64,000 bases of DNA from an uncultured Bacteroidales bacterium (GCA_900315935.1 ONBB01000009.1:19483-83482), one strand, 5' to 3'; numbered from the stretch's first letter, positions 16,549-24,893 are shown. A program made the numbers and translations. The notes: generated by a model from the letters alone, not told the origin.

Positions 16549-16585
16549 CTTGTTTTGTTAAAGGGGGTGTGCAAGTACCCCTGTG
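16549..16585 (-). promoter_or_regulatory. preQ1-I type riboswitch upstream of queC
   Basis: The transcript reads AGGGGUACUUGCACACCCCC followed by UUUAACAAAACAAG. P1 is AGGGG/CCCCU. The L1 loop UACUUGCACAC closely follows the known class UUCUAGCUACAC. The A-rich tail ends in CAAG, which can pair with loop CUUG to form the H-type pseudoknot. The pseudoknot strand ends 4 nt before the queC AUG, so translational control is likely. Motif seen directly; class assignment comes from knowledge of preQ1-I (RF00522). Confidence 0.88.
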
Positions 16586-16604
16586 AATGACTGAATTCGC
16601 GATG

Positions 16605-16612
16605 CAAAAGTA
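16605..16612 (-). promoter_or_regulatory. -7 box (TACTTTTG) of the que operon
   Basis: TACTTTTG on the minus strand, 20 bp upstream of the riboswitch aptamer. Confidence 0.75.
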
Positions 16613-16667
16613 CACAAAAAAAGCGACACACGGAAATATATGTCGCTTCGTACTAAAACACAGTGCG

Positions 16668-17300
16668 TTACAACTCCACCCGGACGCCCATTGCGAGGCG
16701 TCCGCCCCACATGTTGGAGCCGTTGAGGGCGTTCTCCATGCGGCTGTAGCGGAAGCTGCCAAGGTCAGCACTCCACGAGAGTGAGACATGCTTGGAAATC
16801 CAGTAGTCCCACCCGATGCCGAACCAGGCGTTGTCGGCCTCGAGGCCGGAGAAATCAAAACCCAAGCGGGCGGACATGTCGATGCCAATCTCATGGCGGT
16901 ACTTGTAGGGCACGAGGTGCACCTGCACCAGGGCGCCCCAGCCGAAAGCCGACCCGTCCTTGAAATAGACTGTCTGCAGCGTCTGTCCGTTGCCGAGGTC
17001 GCGATTGCCGGTGCCGCTGGTGGCGCTGGCTCCACTATAGTTGGCATAGAGGCCTGCCTCGAAGTGGCCCCACAGGCGGTAGCCCACGCCGACATTGAGC
17101 GAGCTGGCAGGATGGCCGGCGAAGAGGCCCGAGCGCCCCTGCAGTAACGAGACTGCATTGAAGGCGGGCGACTGGGTCGAGTAGTCGATGGTAACATTGA
17201 GGCGGTGCCAGTCAAAGCCCTGGGCGCGGAGGGAATTGAAAACAGAAAATTGGAAATTGAAAATTACAATGCCAAGGCATATAATCATTGTCTTCTTCAT
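16668..17300 (-). CDS. Outer-membrane beta-barrel protein
   Basis: A 210-residue exported protein. The signal peptide (MKKTMIICLGIVIFNFQFSVFNSLRAQ) is unusual: its hydrophobic core is encoded by an AATTTTCAATT-type repeat (17232-17270). The mature part alternates amphipathic strands with tight turns (FAGHPASSLNVGVGYRLWGHFEAGLYANYSG, WDYWISKHVSLSWSADLG) and ends MGVRVEL, with a hydrophobic penultimate residue typical of a small 8-10 strand barrel. It lies 20 bp downstream of another outer-membrane protein gene in the ECF sigma operon. Function unknown; a structural or cell-envelope role is likely. Confidence 0.82.
   Translation of the reverse strand: MKKTMIICLGIVIFNFQFSVFNSLRAQGFDWHRLNVTIDYSTQSPAFNAVSLLQGRSGLFAGHPASSLNVGVGYRLWGHFEAGLYANYSGASATSGTGNRDLGNGQTLQTVYFKDGSAFGWGALVQVHLVPYKYRHEIGIDMSARLGFDFSGLEADNAWFGIGWDYWISKHVSLSWSADLGSFRYSRMENALNGSNMWGGRLAMGVRVEL
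17232..17270. repeat. AATTTTCAATT-type repeat encoding a signal-peptide core
   Basis: Tandem degenerate AATTGAAAA/AATTGGAAATTG units within the first codons of the outer-membrane protein gene encode FNFQFSVFN. Confidence 0.75.
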
Positions 17301-17320
17301 GGTGCGGGTCTCCTATTGCG

Positions 17321-18646
17321 TTAATAATTGAAGCTGAAACCTATGGTGAGGGGGTAGACGCGGGTGTCGAATTGGGGGGTGTCGTCGTCCTTGCGGGCAG
17401 TGCGGAAGAGGGGGGTGAGGGCTCCCTGGACGAAGAAGGAGAAGTGGCCACAACCGATGTCGAAGCGCAGGTCGCAGCGCAGGCGGTTGTAGGCGCTTGA
17501 GAGGGTGTCTGTCAGCAGGTCGCTGCGCCCGGCCTCGGCCTCGGCGCCGCTGGTCCAGGTGCATTGGCTACGCATAAAACGGGTAAGGTCGATGCCGGGC
17601 CGCAGCTCGACGCTCAGGCGCAGACCGCGATAGTCGAGGCGGCGATGCCATTCCACGCGGAGGGGCACCGAGATGAACCCACTGAGCAGGCGGCTGTTCC
17701 ACACGCGCCCCTGCCCGTCGTAGCGGGGCTTGCGGTACTCCTCGGGCTCGGCGACGGGGCCGAAGTGGGAGAGACCGGTGGCATCGTCGGTGCTGACGCC
17801 CATCAGGCGCGGGAAGCTGTAGCCTCCGTTGGTAACGGCCAGGCCCAGGCCGAAGTCCCAGTGGCGCCGGCGCAAAAGGTTCCAGCCGAAGCGCACATCG
17901 GAGAAGCCCAGGGTGGCGTTCATGGCGTAGTCGCCCATAGGGGCCGACATGCCGCCGAAGGGAGTGTCCGACCACCCACCCACGCCGATGGAAATACCAT
18001 AGAAGATCTTGCGGCTTTGGAAGAGGGAAAATGGTTGGTATGGCTCGTCGCCTTCGGTGCTGTTGAGCAGTTGCAGGCGGCTTTCGGCACGCATCTTGCG
18101 GGTGAGGTCGCGGCTCTCGACGGTGGCGAGGCGCAGGGTGGCGAAGTCGTCGGCATCCAGCACCGCCTGGTCGGCCACCACGACGCGGGGCGACTGGATG
18201 ATGGCGCGGCCGCTGGCGTCGAGCCAGAGGTACTCGAGGCGCAGCGTGTCGTCGGCGCGGCCGCTGGCGGAGAGGAGCCAGAGCTGGGCGTCGTCCTTGG
18301 CCTCGAGGTGGAGGCGGCGGGCGGTGGTGTGGATGTTGATGCCGCTGGTGTAGGGGAAGTCGGCCGGGACGGCGAGGGTGCCGCCGGAGAGCTTGATAAC
18401 GTCGAGCGGCTGGCGCAGGGAGTCCACCTGGTCGGCGGTGCCGAAGGTGACGACCTGAAGGTAGTCGGCCGTGTCGAGGATGACGGTGACATCGTGGAGG
18501 CCGAGCACCGCGACATGGCCGACGGGCGAGTCGAGGTCTTGCCGCAGGGCGATGGGCAGCTGCTGGGCCTGCGTGGCGAGGCCGACGCCGAGGAGCGAGG
18601 CCATCAACGTCAGGGCTGCCACGAGGGGTTTGGGATTGCGTTTCAT
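17321..18646 (-). CDS. Adhesin-like beta-helix plus outer-membrane barrel protein
   Basis: A 441-residue exported protein with signal peptide (MKRNPKPLVAALTLMASLLG...AQA). Residues about 45-200 look like a short-strand beta-helix of the DUF2807 putative-adhesin kind (VTVILDTADYLQVVTFG, IKLSGGTLAV, LRLATVESRDLTRKM). Residues about 210-441 look like an outer-membrane barrel (FYGISIGVGGW, WDFGLGLAVTNGGY, DLRFDIGCGHFSFFVQG) ending in TIGFSFNY. It follows the anti-sigma gene by 24 bp and precedes the small barrel gene by 20 bp. This suggests that the ECF factor controls a cell-envelope function (inference). DUF2807 assignment is tentative. Confidence 0.8.
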   Translation of the reverse strand: MKRNPKPLVAALTLMASLLGVGLATQAQQLPIALRQDLDSPVGHVAVLGLHDVTVILDTADYLQVVTFGTADQVDSLRQPLDVIKLSGGTLAVPADFPYTSGINIHTTARRLHLEAKDDAQLWLLSASGRADDTLRLEYLWLDASGRAIIQSPRVVVADQAVLDADDFATLRLATVESRDLTRKMRAESRLQLLNSTEGDEPYQPFSLFQSRKIFYGISIGVGGWSDTPFGGMSAPMGDYAMNATLGFSDVRFGWNLLRRRHWDFGLGLAVTNGGYSFPRLMGVSTDDATGLSHFGPVAEPEEYRKPRYDGQGRVWNSRLLSGFISVPLRVEWHRRLDYRGLRLSVELRPGIDLTRFMRSQCTWTSGAEAEAGRSDLLTDTLSSAYNRLRCDLRFDIGCGHFSFFVQGALTPLFRTARKDDDTPQFDTRVYPLTIGFSFNY

Positions 18647-18670
18647 AGGGCGTATATCATTTGATTATCA

Positions 18671-19315
18671 CTAATTGTTGAAGGCAAGCAGCTCGCGCCA
18701 GGGGTTGGAGGCCAGGCGGGCATCCTCGACGACGATGCCGAGGGTGGCGGTGGCGCGAGGCAGATTGGGGGTGGGAGCCTCCAGGGAATCCAGGGTGGCC
18801 AGCAGCGAGGGGGCTTCCTGAGGCTCTAGATTGTCTAGATCGTCTAGAATTTCTAGAGATTCTAGAATTTCTAGTTTCTCTAGAGATTCTAGTTTTTCTT
18901 GCTGCGCGACCGCTTTCCAGGCGGGGGGCTGGGGGGTGGAAGGCTGGGCGGGAGCCGCCGTCTCCTGCGGGCGAGCCAGCAGCGCAGGCGATACCGGCGC
19001 GGCAGTGTGCTGCGCCACCAGCGGAGCCTTCTCGGGGCGGTGGAGCACCAAGAGCGTGATCCCGGCGACGACAAGCAAGGCCACGGCGGCCGCCACGCGG
19101 TGCCACACCGCCATCGGCTGGCGGTGCAGGAGGCGTTCCTTGCCGGGCATCGACGCCACCACCGGGGTAACCTTGACCGAGGCCACGGCCTCCATCTCCT
19201 CGCGCAACCCGGGGTGCTCGGCGAGGAACGCCTCCACCTGCTGCCGCTCGGCGGCGGTGAGGGCATCGTCGGCGTAGCGCATCAGCCAGCCTTCATAGTT
19301 ATCCATCGTAATCAT
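18671..19315 (-). CDS. Anti-sigma factor-like single-pass membrane protein
   Basis: A 214-residue protein. Residues 1-60 are helical and acidic (MDNYEGWLMRYADDALTAAERQQVEAFL...), as in zinc-less anti-sigma domains that bind ECF factors. One transmembrane segment follows near 73-92 (VAAAVALLVVAGITLLVL), then a Pro/Ala-rich periplasmic part. Residues about 139-164 (LESLEKLEILESLEIL...) come from a CTAGA 9-bp repeat. The start codon overlaps the sigma factor stop (ATGA), the classic sigma/anti-sigma coupling. Probably holds the sigma factor at the inner membrane until an envelope signal (inference). Confidence 0.82.
   Translation of the reverse strand: MITMDNYEGWLMRYADDALTAAERQQVEAFLAEHPGLREEMEAVASVKVTPVVASMPGKERLLHRQPMAVWHRVAAAVALLVVAGITLLVLHRPEKAPLVAQHTAAPVSPALLARPQETAAPAQPSTPQPPAWKAVAQQEKLESLEKLEILESLEILDDLDNLEPQEAPSLLATLDSLEAPTPNLPRATATLGIVVEDARLASNPWRELLAFNN
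18825..18900. repeat. In-frame CTAGA 9-bp repeat in the anti-sigma gene
   Basis: Degenerate tandem units of TCTAGANNT, period 9 bp; read on the minus strand as Leu-Glu-X repeats. The same repeat at 45340-45416 is read as Ser-Arg-X. Confidence 0.92.
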
Positions 19316-19788
19316 CTGTAATCCTCCAATAGTTTCTTTAATGTTTTACGCGCGCGGAAGAGGTAGACGCCCACCTGCTGCTCGCTGAGGCCGGTGAAGG
19401 TGGCCATGGCGGCGTAGTCGTAGCCCTCGAGGTCGCGCAGCAGCACCAGGGCGCGCTGCTGCTCGGGCAGCTGGGCCAGGGCTTTTGAGAGGGCGTCGTG
19501 CAACTCGAAGCTCTCGTGCTGGGCGTAAGCCTCGGCCGGGGCATCGAGGGCGGCGCGGCGCACCACCTCGTCGTGGCGGTGCTGGTCGACCAGGCGGCGG
19601 TAGAGCAGCCGCAGTAGGTACCCCCTGGCACCCTCGGCCCGCACCTCGGGGCGGTGTTCCCACAGGGCGAGGAATACATCCTGCACCGCATCCTCGGCGG
19701 CAGCCGAGAAGTTGCTGTAGCGCAGCGCGAAGCGGTAGAGGTCGTCGCTGCACTGGTGCACGGTGTGGTTATATTCACTGACAGTCAT
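19312..19788 (-). CDS. RNA polymerase ECF sigma factor
   Basis: A 158-residue sigma-70 family ECF factor. Region 2 is visible at residues 12-75 (DDLYRFALRYSNFSAAAEDAVQDVFLALWEHRP, including the AEDAVQDVF core-binding segment) and region 4 at about 100-150 (ALAQLPEQQRALVLLRDLEGYDYAAMATFTGLSEQQVGVYLFRARKTLKKLL). It directs RNA polymerase to envelope-related promoters. It heads the operon sigma, anti-sigma, adhesin-like barrel protein, small barrel protein. No convincing TAnnTTTG box precedes it, so it may transcribe its own operon (inference). Confidence 0.95.
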   Translation of the reverse strand: MTVSEYNHTVHQCSDDLYRFALRYSNFSAAAEDAVQDVFLALWEHRPEVRAEGARGYLLRLLYRRLVDQHRHDEVVRRAALDAPAEAYAQHESFELHDALSKALAQLPEQQRALVLLRDLEGYDYAAMATFTGLSEQQVGVYLFRARKTLKKLLEDYR

Positions 19789-20069
19789 TCGGGGCGTTTT
19801 CCGGGCTTGTTACATGCAATATACGTCCAGCGCCCCCCAAATATTACATCCCCCATGGAAAAAAAACGCCGCGCGGCATGGGGGCACCAGGGGTACAGGA
19901 GGGGAATTGGAGGGGAATACTAGGGTCGTTCTTCGTCTGTTCTTCGTCTGTTCTTCGTCCGACCTACAGCCGACCCTTTACCGGCAGAGGCCCGTGGGAA
20001 TGAAAATCGGGGTGGAATACCTGTATAACGGATTCCGCCCCGATTTATTACAAGGGAAATATTAAAAAA
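19789..20069. other. Intergenic region with an 11-bp tandem repeat and a terminator
   Basis: No gene. At 19928-19960 GTTCTTCGTCT is repeated three times (last unit one base different). At 19895-19925 an AGGGGAATTGGAGGGGAATAC stretch resembles the G-rich end of the dispersed repeat at 24767. The hairpin at 20005-20045 is described separately. Confidence 0.7.
20005..20045 (-). terminator. Hairpin terminator after the SIMPL gene
   Basis: A 14-bp stem (AATCGGGGTGGAAT with ATTCCGCCCCGATT, one G-U type pair) and a 13-nt loop; on the minus strand it ends in GATTTTC. 24 bp after the stop. Confidence 0.8.
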
Positions 20070-20774
20070 TTATTTCAGGTAGTACTCGACAGTGGTAACC
20101 ACGCGGACTTTCTTGATCTGCGGGGTGTTCTCGTCGAGGTCTTCCACCTCGAAGTAGCCCTGCGAGGCGGTGCGCATCTTGCCGATGCGGGAGTGGCTGT
20201 TCTTGGCGAACTCGTCGGCGGCGGTGCGGGCGTTCTCGAGGCTCTCGGCAATCATGGCGGGCTTGATATCGTTGAGCCCCAGATACTGGTAGTCAGCGTA
20301 GCCGCTGGCCAGGATGTTCTGGTTCACCAGGTCGGTCTCCAGCGTCTGCTGCAGCTTGCGCACCAAGTCGAGGTTCTTGGTGAAGACCGTTACGGTCTGG
20401 TTGGCCTGGTAGCGGAAAGTGATTTGCGAGGTGTTGTTGGCCCAGGTGTAGCGGTCGTCGTAGTTGGCGGTGCCCACCTTGACCTCTTCCTCGGCAAAGC
20501 CTGCCTCACGCAGCAACTTCACTATCACCTCGTTGTTTTGGCGGAGGGTGCCGCGCAGGTCGGCCAACGAGTTGGACTTCTCACTGTAGCTGATGCGCCA
20601 CACCACGCGGTCGGCCGGCACCTCTTTCTCGCAGAGGCCGCGCACCTTGACGGTGTCGTCGTAGGATTTGAGGGTGCGGACGGTGCAAATCATGCAGATG
20701 CCCAGCACAAGGGCGGCCAGGATGATGGCGCCGCCCTGAATCATGTTTTTCTTGAAGGGAACGTTTTTGCCCAT
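20070..20774 (-). CDS. SIMPL domain-containing protein (DUF541)
   Basis: A 234-residue protein with one N-terminal membrane anchor (IIQGG-type segment MIQGGAIILAALVLGICMIC, residues 11-30) and a periplasmic SIMPL/DUF541 domain: VKVRGLCEKEVPADRVVWRISYS, then NNEVIVKLLREAGFAEEEVKV, and the C-terminal KKVRVVTTVEYYL. BP26 of Brucella belongs to this family and forms channel-like oligomers; the function in Bacteroidales is not established. The last gene before a clear terminator; the upstream spacer contains TTTAGGG-type repeats. Confidence 0.9.
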   Translation of the reverse strand: MGKNVPFKKNMIQGGAIILAALVLGICMICTVRTLKSYDDTVKVRGLCEKEVPADRVVWRISYSEKSNSLADLRGTLRQNNEVIVKLLREAGFAEEEVKVGTANYDDRYTWANNTSQITFRYQANQTVTVFTKNLDLVRKLQQTLETDLVNQNILASGYADYQYLGLNDIKPAMIAESLENARTAADEFAKNSHSRIGKMRTASQGYFEVEDLDENTPQIKKVRVVTTVEYYLK

Positions 20775-20777
20775 TGG

Positions 20778-20839
20778 CGGTTTAAGGTTTAGGGTTTAGG
20801 GTTTTTAGAGAGCAAGCCCTTGCGGGGCAAGGGCTTGCT
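20778..20839. repeat. TTTAGGG tandem repeat followed by a strong hairpin
   Basis: GGTTTAAGG-TTTAGGG-TTTAGGG units at 20780-20806 are followed by the hairpin AGCAAGCCCTTGC/GCAAGGGCTTGCT at 20811-20839. The hairpin lies 26 bp after the T9SS thioredoxin-fold gene and probably ends its transcript, although a U-run is better placed on the plus strand. Confidence 0.7.
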
Positions 20840-20864
20840 TGATTTTTGGCATGCAAGGGGAGGT

Positions 20865-22466
20865 TTATTTCTTGACCACCTTGGTCATGGCGCTGCCGCT
20901 CTCGGTAACAACGTTGAGCATGTAGACACCAGCGCTGAGGGCGGAGAGGTCGACAACGTTGGCGTTGCGGGTCATGACGACACGGCCGGTGAGGTCGAGA
21001 ACCTCGACATAGCGGAGACCCTCAGCCTTGACAGTTACGCGGTCGGCGGTGGGGTTGGGAGAGACCTGGACACTGGCAACAGGGGCGTCCTCGATGCCGA
21101 CGGCGGAAGAAGAGTAGGCGGTGATGAGCCAGCTATTGTTGAGGCCTAGATTGGAAGCATGATCCCAATTTCTTCCGTCTAAGGAAATCCAGTCGCTGTT
21201 GGGGTCACCAAAATAATTACCTCCCATAGCCGGGTAGGTCTGGGTGGCCTCCATCGTAATCCAAAGGGTCTTGGTCTGGTCGATGGCGATAGGGCTGGCG
21301 GGGTCGAAGTGGACGTAGCGGCCGGCCTCGGCAGCGCTGACAGAAAGAGTAACCTCGCCCAAGACATCTCCGGGAGTGGTGGCAGAGCCGGAACGAACCT
21401 TCATGGTATAGGTGGCAGGCTGACCTCTACTAATCCAGCAGTCAACCTTGTCGACATTAGGCATGTTGGTCAGCATCGCCGGAGGGAAGCTTACTGCCCA
21501 GTAGATTTTGGCTCGACTACCAGTGCCAATACCACTAGTACCCCGCCCGGCCTCACCACGGGTATAACTGAGTACACCGTTAGGAAGGCTGATTGATTGG
21601 ACATTATGGGTGGTAGTGGCAGTGCCATTGGCGTTGGTAACAGTGAGTACAATCTGGTAATTGCCATCGGAGGGGAAGGTGGTTGTAAAGGTCTCACCTG
21701 TACCGCTGGCGGGGTTGGCTCCAGTGCAAGACCAAGTGATGCTGGTGATGGAGTCTACCGATATATAGCGTGCGGAAAAAGTAGTCTCATATCCGGTAAA
21801 GGCTTTGCTTCCGCCCAAGATCTCGCACTGCCGCGGAGCCTCTCCTGGTTGTGGAGCGGAGGCAGCGATATTTTGAATGTTCTGAATAGAGGCAGCGACA
21901 TTATTATAGTTGAAGTTATCACGCAGGTTGCAGGCGTAGCCGTTGGGGGCGATGAGGATGAGCAGGGGCACATAGCCATCGTTGAGGCTGGCGCAGGTGG
22001 CGTTGCAGGTGCCCTGGGCATCGTCGTCAATCATGGGGAAGGGGACGGGCTGGCCGTTGCCGTGGGGGTCGGTCCAGTTGCCTCGGGTGTTGGAACCACG
22101 GCCATAGACCTGGTCGATAGTGTTGCGCGACTCCGACTCAACCCAGATGACCTGGAAGTTGGGCAGCGCATTGAGCTGCTCGAGCAGGCCGGAGGTGTGC
22201 AGGTTCCAGCAAGGACCACACCAGGTGGCGGAGTAGTCGATAACGACAAACTTGCCATCATCCAGGTAGGACTGGAGGCTAATCTCCGTGCTGTCGCGCA
22301 GGTCGTTGGCGGTGAAGGGGGCAGCAATGTGCTCCCAGTAAATGTCACCATCCTTTGCACCCACAGGCATGGACTCCATGTTGTCCACATTGGGCGCTAC
22401 CTGGAATTGTGCCGTGGCGGCGGTGCCCAGCAGGGCAGCCAACAGAACTAGTACGGTTTTTTTCAT
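20865..22466 (-). CDS. Thioredoxin-fold protein with PKD-like domain and T9SS type A sorting domain
   Basis: A 533-residue secreted protein. Order: signal peptide (MKKTVLVLLAALLGTAATAQ), a thioredoxin-like domain with the redox pair WCGPCW (near residue 83), a PKD-like domain about 200-295 (FTGYETTFSARYISV...GNYQIVLTVTNANGTATTTH), a beta-sandwich region, and a C-terminal sorting domain (VQVSPNPTADRVTV ... LSALSAGVYMLNVVTESG...VVKK). Exported by the Type IX system to the cell surface or medium. I start at MKKTVL (22466), eight codons inside the longest frame, to give a proper signal peptide. Confidence 0.9.
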   Translation of the reverse strand: MKKTVLVLLAALLGTAATAQFQVAPNVDNMESMPVGAKDGDIYWEHIAAPFTANDLRDSTEISLQSYLDDGKFVVIDYSATWCGPCWNLHTSGLLEQLNALPNFQVIWVESESRNTIDQVYGRGSNTRGNWTDPHGNGQPVPFPMIDDDAQGTCNATCASLNDGYVPLLILIAPNGYACNLRDNFNYNNVAASIQNIQNIAASAPQPGEAPRQCEILGGSKAFTGYETTFSARYISVDSITSITWSCTGANPASGTGETFTTTFPSDGNYQIVLTVTNANGTATTTHNVQSISLPNGVLSYTRGEAGRGTSGIGTGSRAKIYWAVSFPPAMLTNMPNVDKVDCWISRGQPATYTMKVRSGSATTPGDVLGEVTLSVSAAEAGRYVHFDPASPIAIDQTKTLWITMEATQTYPAMGGNYFGDPNSDWISLDGRNWDHASNLGLNNSWLITAYSSSAVGIEDAPVASVQVSPNPTADRVTVKAEGLRYVEVLDLTGRVVMTRNANVVDLSALSAGVYMLNVVTESGSAMTKVVKK

Positions 22467-22567
22467 TTTGTTTTTTCGCCCGGTTATCAACCATCGGGCT
22501 CGTCGGCTTTTTGTTTATTATTAATTTTATAACCAGTGTTCAATGGCAGGGACAACCGTGCGGTGGG

Positions 22568-24568
22568 CTAGAAGAGCCCCTCGAGCACTTGGTCGTCGAC
22601 CAGGTTGGGGAGGGTTACCTTGAGTTCGGGACAGGCTTCCATGGCGCGCTTGATGGCGAAGATGGCGCCCTCGTTGCGGGCCCAGCTGCGGCGCGAGATG
22701 CCGTTGTTGACGTCCCAGTTGAGCATCATGCGCAGGCGGCGGTCGGCCTCGGCCGAGCCGTCGAGCACCATGCCGAAGCCACCATTGATGACTTCGCCCC
22801 AGCCCACGCCGCCTCCGTTGTGGATGCTGACCCAGGTGGCGCCGCGGAACGAATCGCCGATGACGTTGTGGATAGCCATGTCGGCCGTGCGGTTGGAGCC
22901 GTCGTAGATGTTGCTGGTCTCGCGGAAGGGGCTGTCGGTGCCGCTGACGTCGTGGTGGTCGCGGCCAAGGACGATGGGGGCGCTAATCTCGCCCTTCTTG
23001 ATGGCCTCGTTGAAGCGGGCGGCAATCTTGGTGCGGCCCTCGCAGTCGGCATAGAGGATGCGGGCCTGGGAACCGACGACGAGGTGGTTCTCCTTGGCAC
23101 CGCGGATCCACTGGATGTTGTCGTGCATCTGCTGCTGTATCTCGGCCGGTGCGGTGGCGGCGATTTCGGCCAGGACCTCCATGGCGATGTGGTCGCTCTT
23201 GTCGAGGTCCTCGGGGCGGCCGCTGGTGCACACCCAGCGGAAGGGGCCGAAGCCGTAGTCGAAGCACATGGGGCCCATGATGTCCTGCACATAGGAGGGG
23301 TAGCGGAAGTTGATGCCGTCCTCGGCCATGATGTCGGCGCCGGCGCGGCTGCTCTCAAGGAGGAAGGCGTTGCCGTAGTCGAAGAAGTACATGCCGCGGG
23401 CGGTGAGTTTGTTGACGGCGGCCACGTGGCGGCGGAGGGACTCCTGCACCTTCTCGCGGAAGAGCTCGGGTTGCTCGGCCATCATGCGCTTGGCATCCTC
23501 GAAGGAGACACCGACGGGATAGTAGCCACCGGCCCAGGGGTTGTGGAGCGAGGTCTGGTCGGAGCCGAGGTCGACCTGGATGCCCTTGTCGGCGCAGTAT
23601 TCCCAGAGGTCGACCACATTGCCCTGGTAGGCGAAGCTCTTGGCCAGCTTCTGCTCGCGGGCCTGGTTGACAGCCTTGAAGAGCTCGTCGAGGTTGTCGC
23701 TCACCTCGTCGACCCATCCCTGCTCGTAGCGCTTCTGCGTGGCGGCGGGGTTGATCTCGGCGGTGATGGAGACCACGCCGGCGATGTCGCCAGCCTTGGG
23801 CTGGGCGCCGCTCATGCCGCCGAGGCCGGCGGTGATGAAGAGCTTGCCGGCGGTGCCGCCACCGAGCTTACGGGCAGCGTTGAGGACGGTGATGGTGGTG
23901 CCATGCACGATGCCTTGGGGGCCGATGTACATGTAGGAGCCGGCGGTCATCTGGCCATATTGCGTTACGCCGAGGGCGTTGTAGCGCTCCCAGTCGTCGG
24001 GCTTGCTGTAGTTGGGTATCATCATGCCGTTGGTAACGACCACACGCGGGGCGTCCTTGTGGCTGGGATAGAGGCCCATGGGGTGGCCGCTGTACATGAC
24101 GAGGGTCTGCTCGTCGGTCATCTCGCTGAGGTACTGCATGGCCAGGCGGTACTGAGCCCAGTTCTGGAACACGGCGCCGTTGCCGCCATAGGTAATCAGC
24201 TCGTGCGGATGCTGCGCCACGGCGGGGTCGAGGTTGTTCTGAATCATCAGCATGATGGCCGCGGCCTGGCGGCTGCGTGCGGGGTAGTCCTCGATGGGGC
24301 GGGCATACATGGGGTAGGTGGGCCGCAGGCGGTACATGTAGATGCGGCCGTAGAGGCGCAGCTCCTCGGCAAACTCCTTGGCCAGCACGGCGTGGTGCTT
24401 GGGGTCGAAGTAGCGGAGGGCGTTGCGGATGGCGAGCTGCTTCTCGGCGGGGGTGAGTATCTCTTTACGCTTGGGGGCGTGGTTGACCGTGGGGTCGTAG
24501 GGCTGGGGTGCGGGCAGCGGATCGGGGATGCCGAGGCGCAGTTCTTTCTGGAATTCTTCGAGTGTCAT
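22568..24568 (-). CDS. hutU: Urocanate hydratase
   Basis: A 666-residue urocanase (EC 4.2.1.49), which converts urocanate to imidazolone propionate in histidine degradation. Seen: ELITYGGNGAVFQNWAQYR, GLGGMSGAQPKAG (NAD+-binding Gly-rich motif), and GGVGWGEVINGGFG near the C-terminus. It is longer than the E. coli-type 560-residue enzyme and belongs to the longer HutU variant common in Bacteroidota. No other hut gene is in the window. It has its own promoter box (24640-24647) and ends about 100 bp before the T9SS gene start. Confidence 0.95.
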   Translation of the reverse strand: MTLEEFQKELRLGIPDPLPAPQPYDPTVNHAPKRKEILTPAEKQLAIRNALRYFDPKHHAVLAKEFAEELRLYGRIYMYRLRPTYPMYARPIEDYPARSRQAAAIMLMIQNNLDPAVAQHPHELITYGGNGAVFQNWAQYRLAMQYLSEMTDEQTLVMYSGHPMGLYPSHKDAPRVVVTNGMMIPNYSKPDDWERYNALGVTQYGQMTAGSYMYIGPQGIVHGTTITVLNAARKLGGGTAGKLFITAGLGGMSGAQPKAGDIAGVVSITAEINPAATQKRYEQGWVDEVSDNLDELFKAVNQAREQKLAKSFAYQGNVVDLWEYCADKGIQVDLGSDQTSLHNPWAGGYYPVGVSFEDAKRMMAEQPELFREKVQESLRRHVAAVNKLTARGMYFFDYGNAFLLESSRAGADIMAEDGINFRYPSYVQDIMGPMCFDYGFGPFRWVCTSGRPEDLDKSDHIAMEVLAEIAATAPAEIQQQMHDNIQWIRGAKENHLVVGSQARILYADCEGRTKIAARFNEAIKKGEISAPIVLGRDHHDVSGTDSPFRETSNIYDGSNRTADMAIHNVIGDSFRGATWVSIHNGGGVGWGEVINGGFGMVLDGSAEADRRLRMMLNWDVNNGISRRSWARNEGAIFAIKRAMEACPELKVTLPNLVDDQVLEGLF

Positions 24569-24639
24569 TATATTATTATATTATTTATCAATTAATTACA
24601 CTGCATTTCACATGGTTCCACACAGTGCTTACACAGGTG

Positions 24640-24647
24640 CAAAGATA
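24640..24647 (-). promoter_or_regulatory. -7 box (TATCTTTG) for hutU
   Basis: TATCTTTG on the minus strand, 72 bp before the start codon. Confidence 0.65.
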
Positions 24648-24766
24648 CACATTTTTTTTGATACGCAAAAAAATAATAAAAAAAAATTCGCCCGACAGAC
24701 GGCAGGTGGCTGAAGGCAGCTGCAAAAGCGCTCCGACAGCCGACCGCATCCCCCAGCCACCTTCTA

Positions 24767-24832
24767 GGGGAATGGTAGGGGAACGGTAGGGGAATACAAA
24801 GGCACTGGAAGGATATGTAAGCTTATGGTACA
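24767..24832 (+). repeat. Dispersed intergenic repeat, copy A
   Basis: Three AGGGGAATGGT-like units followed by a unique part (ACAAAGGCACTGGAAGGATA then AAGCTTATGGTAC). Nearly base-for-base identical, in inverted orientation, to copy B at 33441-33519; a degenerate copy C lies at 10627-10680. It occupies the spacer between the hutU promoter and the subtilase terminator. Confidence 0.9.
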
Positions 24833-24863
24833 TTAAAATGCCAGGATTCTATATCCTCCTGAA

Positions 24864-24893
24864 AAACAAAGGGAAGCGCAATATGCGCTTCCC
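24864..24893 (-). terminator. Terminator of the gmk-mreCD-porZ-recO-subtilase operon
   Basis: Minus-strand stem GGGAAGCGCA/TGCGCTTCCC with a 3-nt loop, followed by TTTGTTTTTC; 42 bp after the subtilase stop. Confidence 0.88.

Noticed and set aside
20778-20806. Telomere-like TTTAGGG repeats as a chromosome end
   Set aside because: Only about three short units inside a gene spacer, followed by normal genes on both sides.
22355-24595. A 746-residue plus-strand frame opposite hutU
   Set aside because: Antisense shadow; hutU on the minus strand carries all urocanase motifs.
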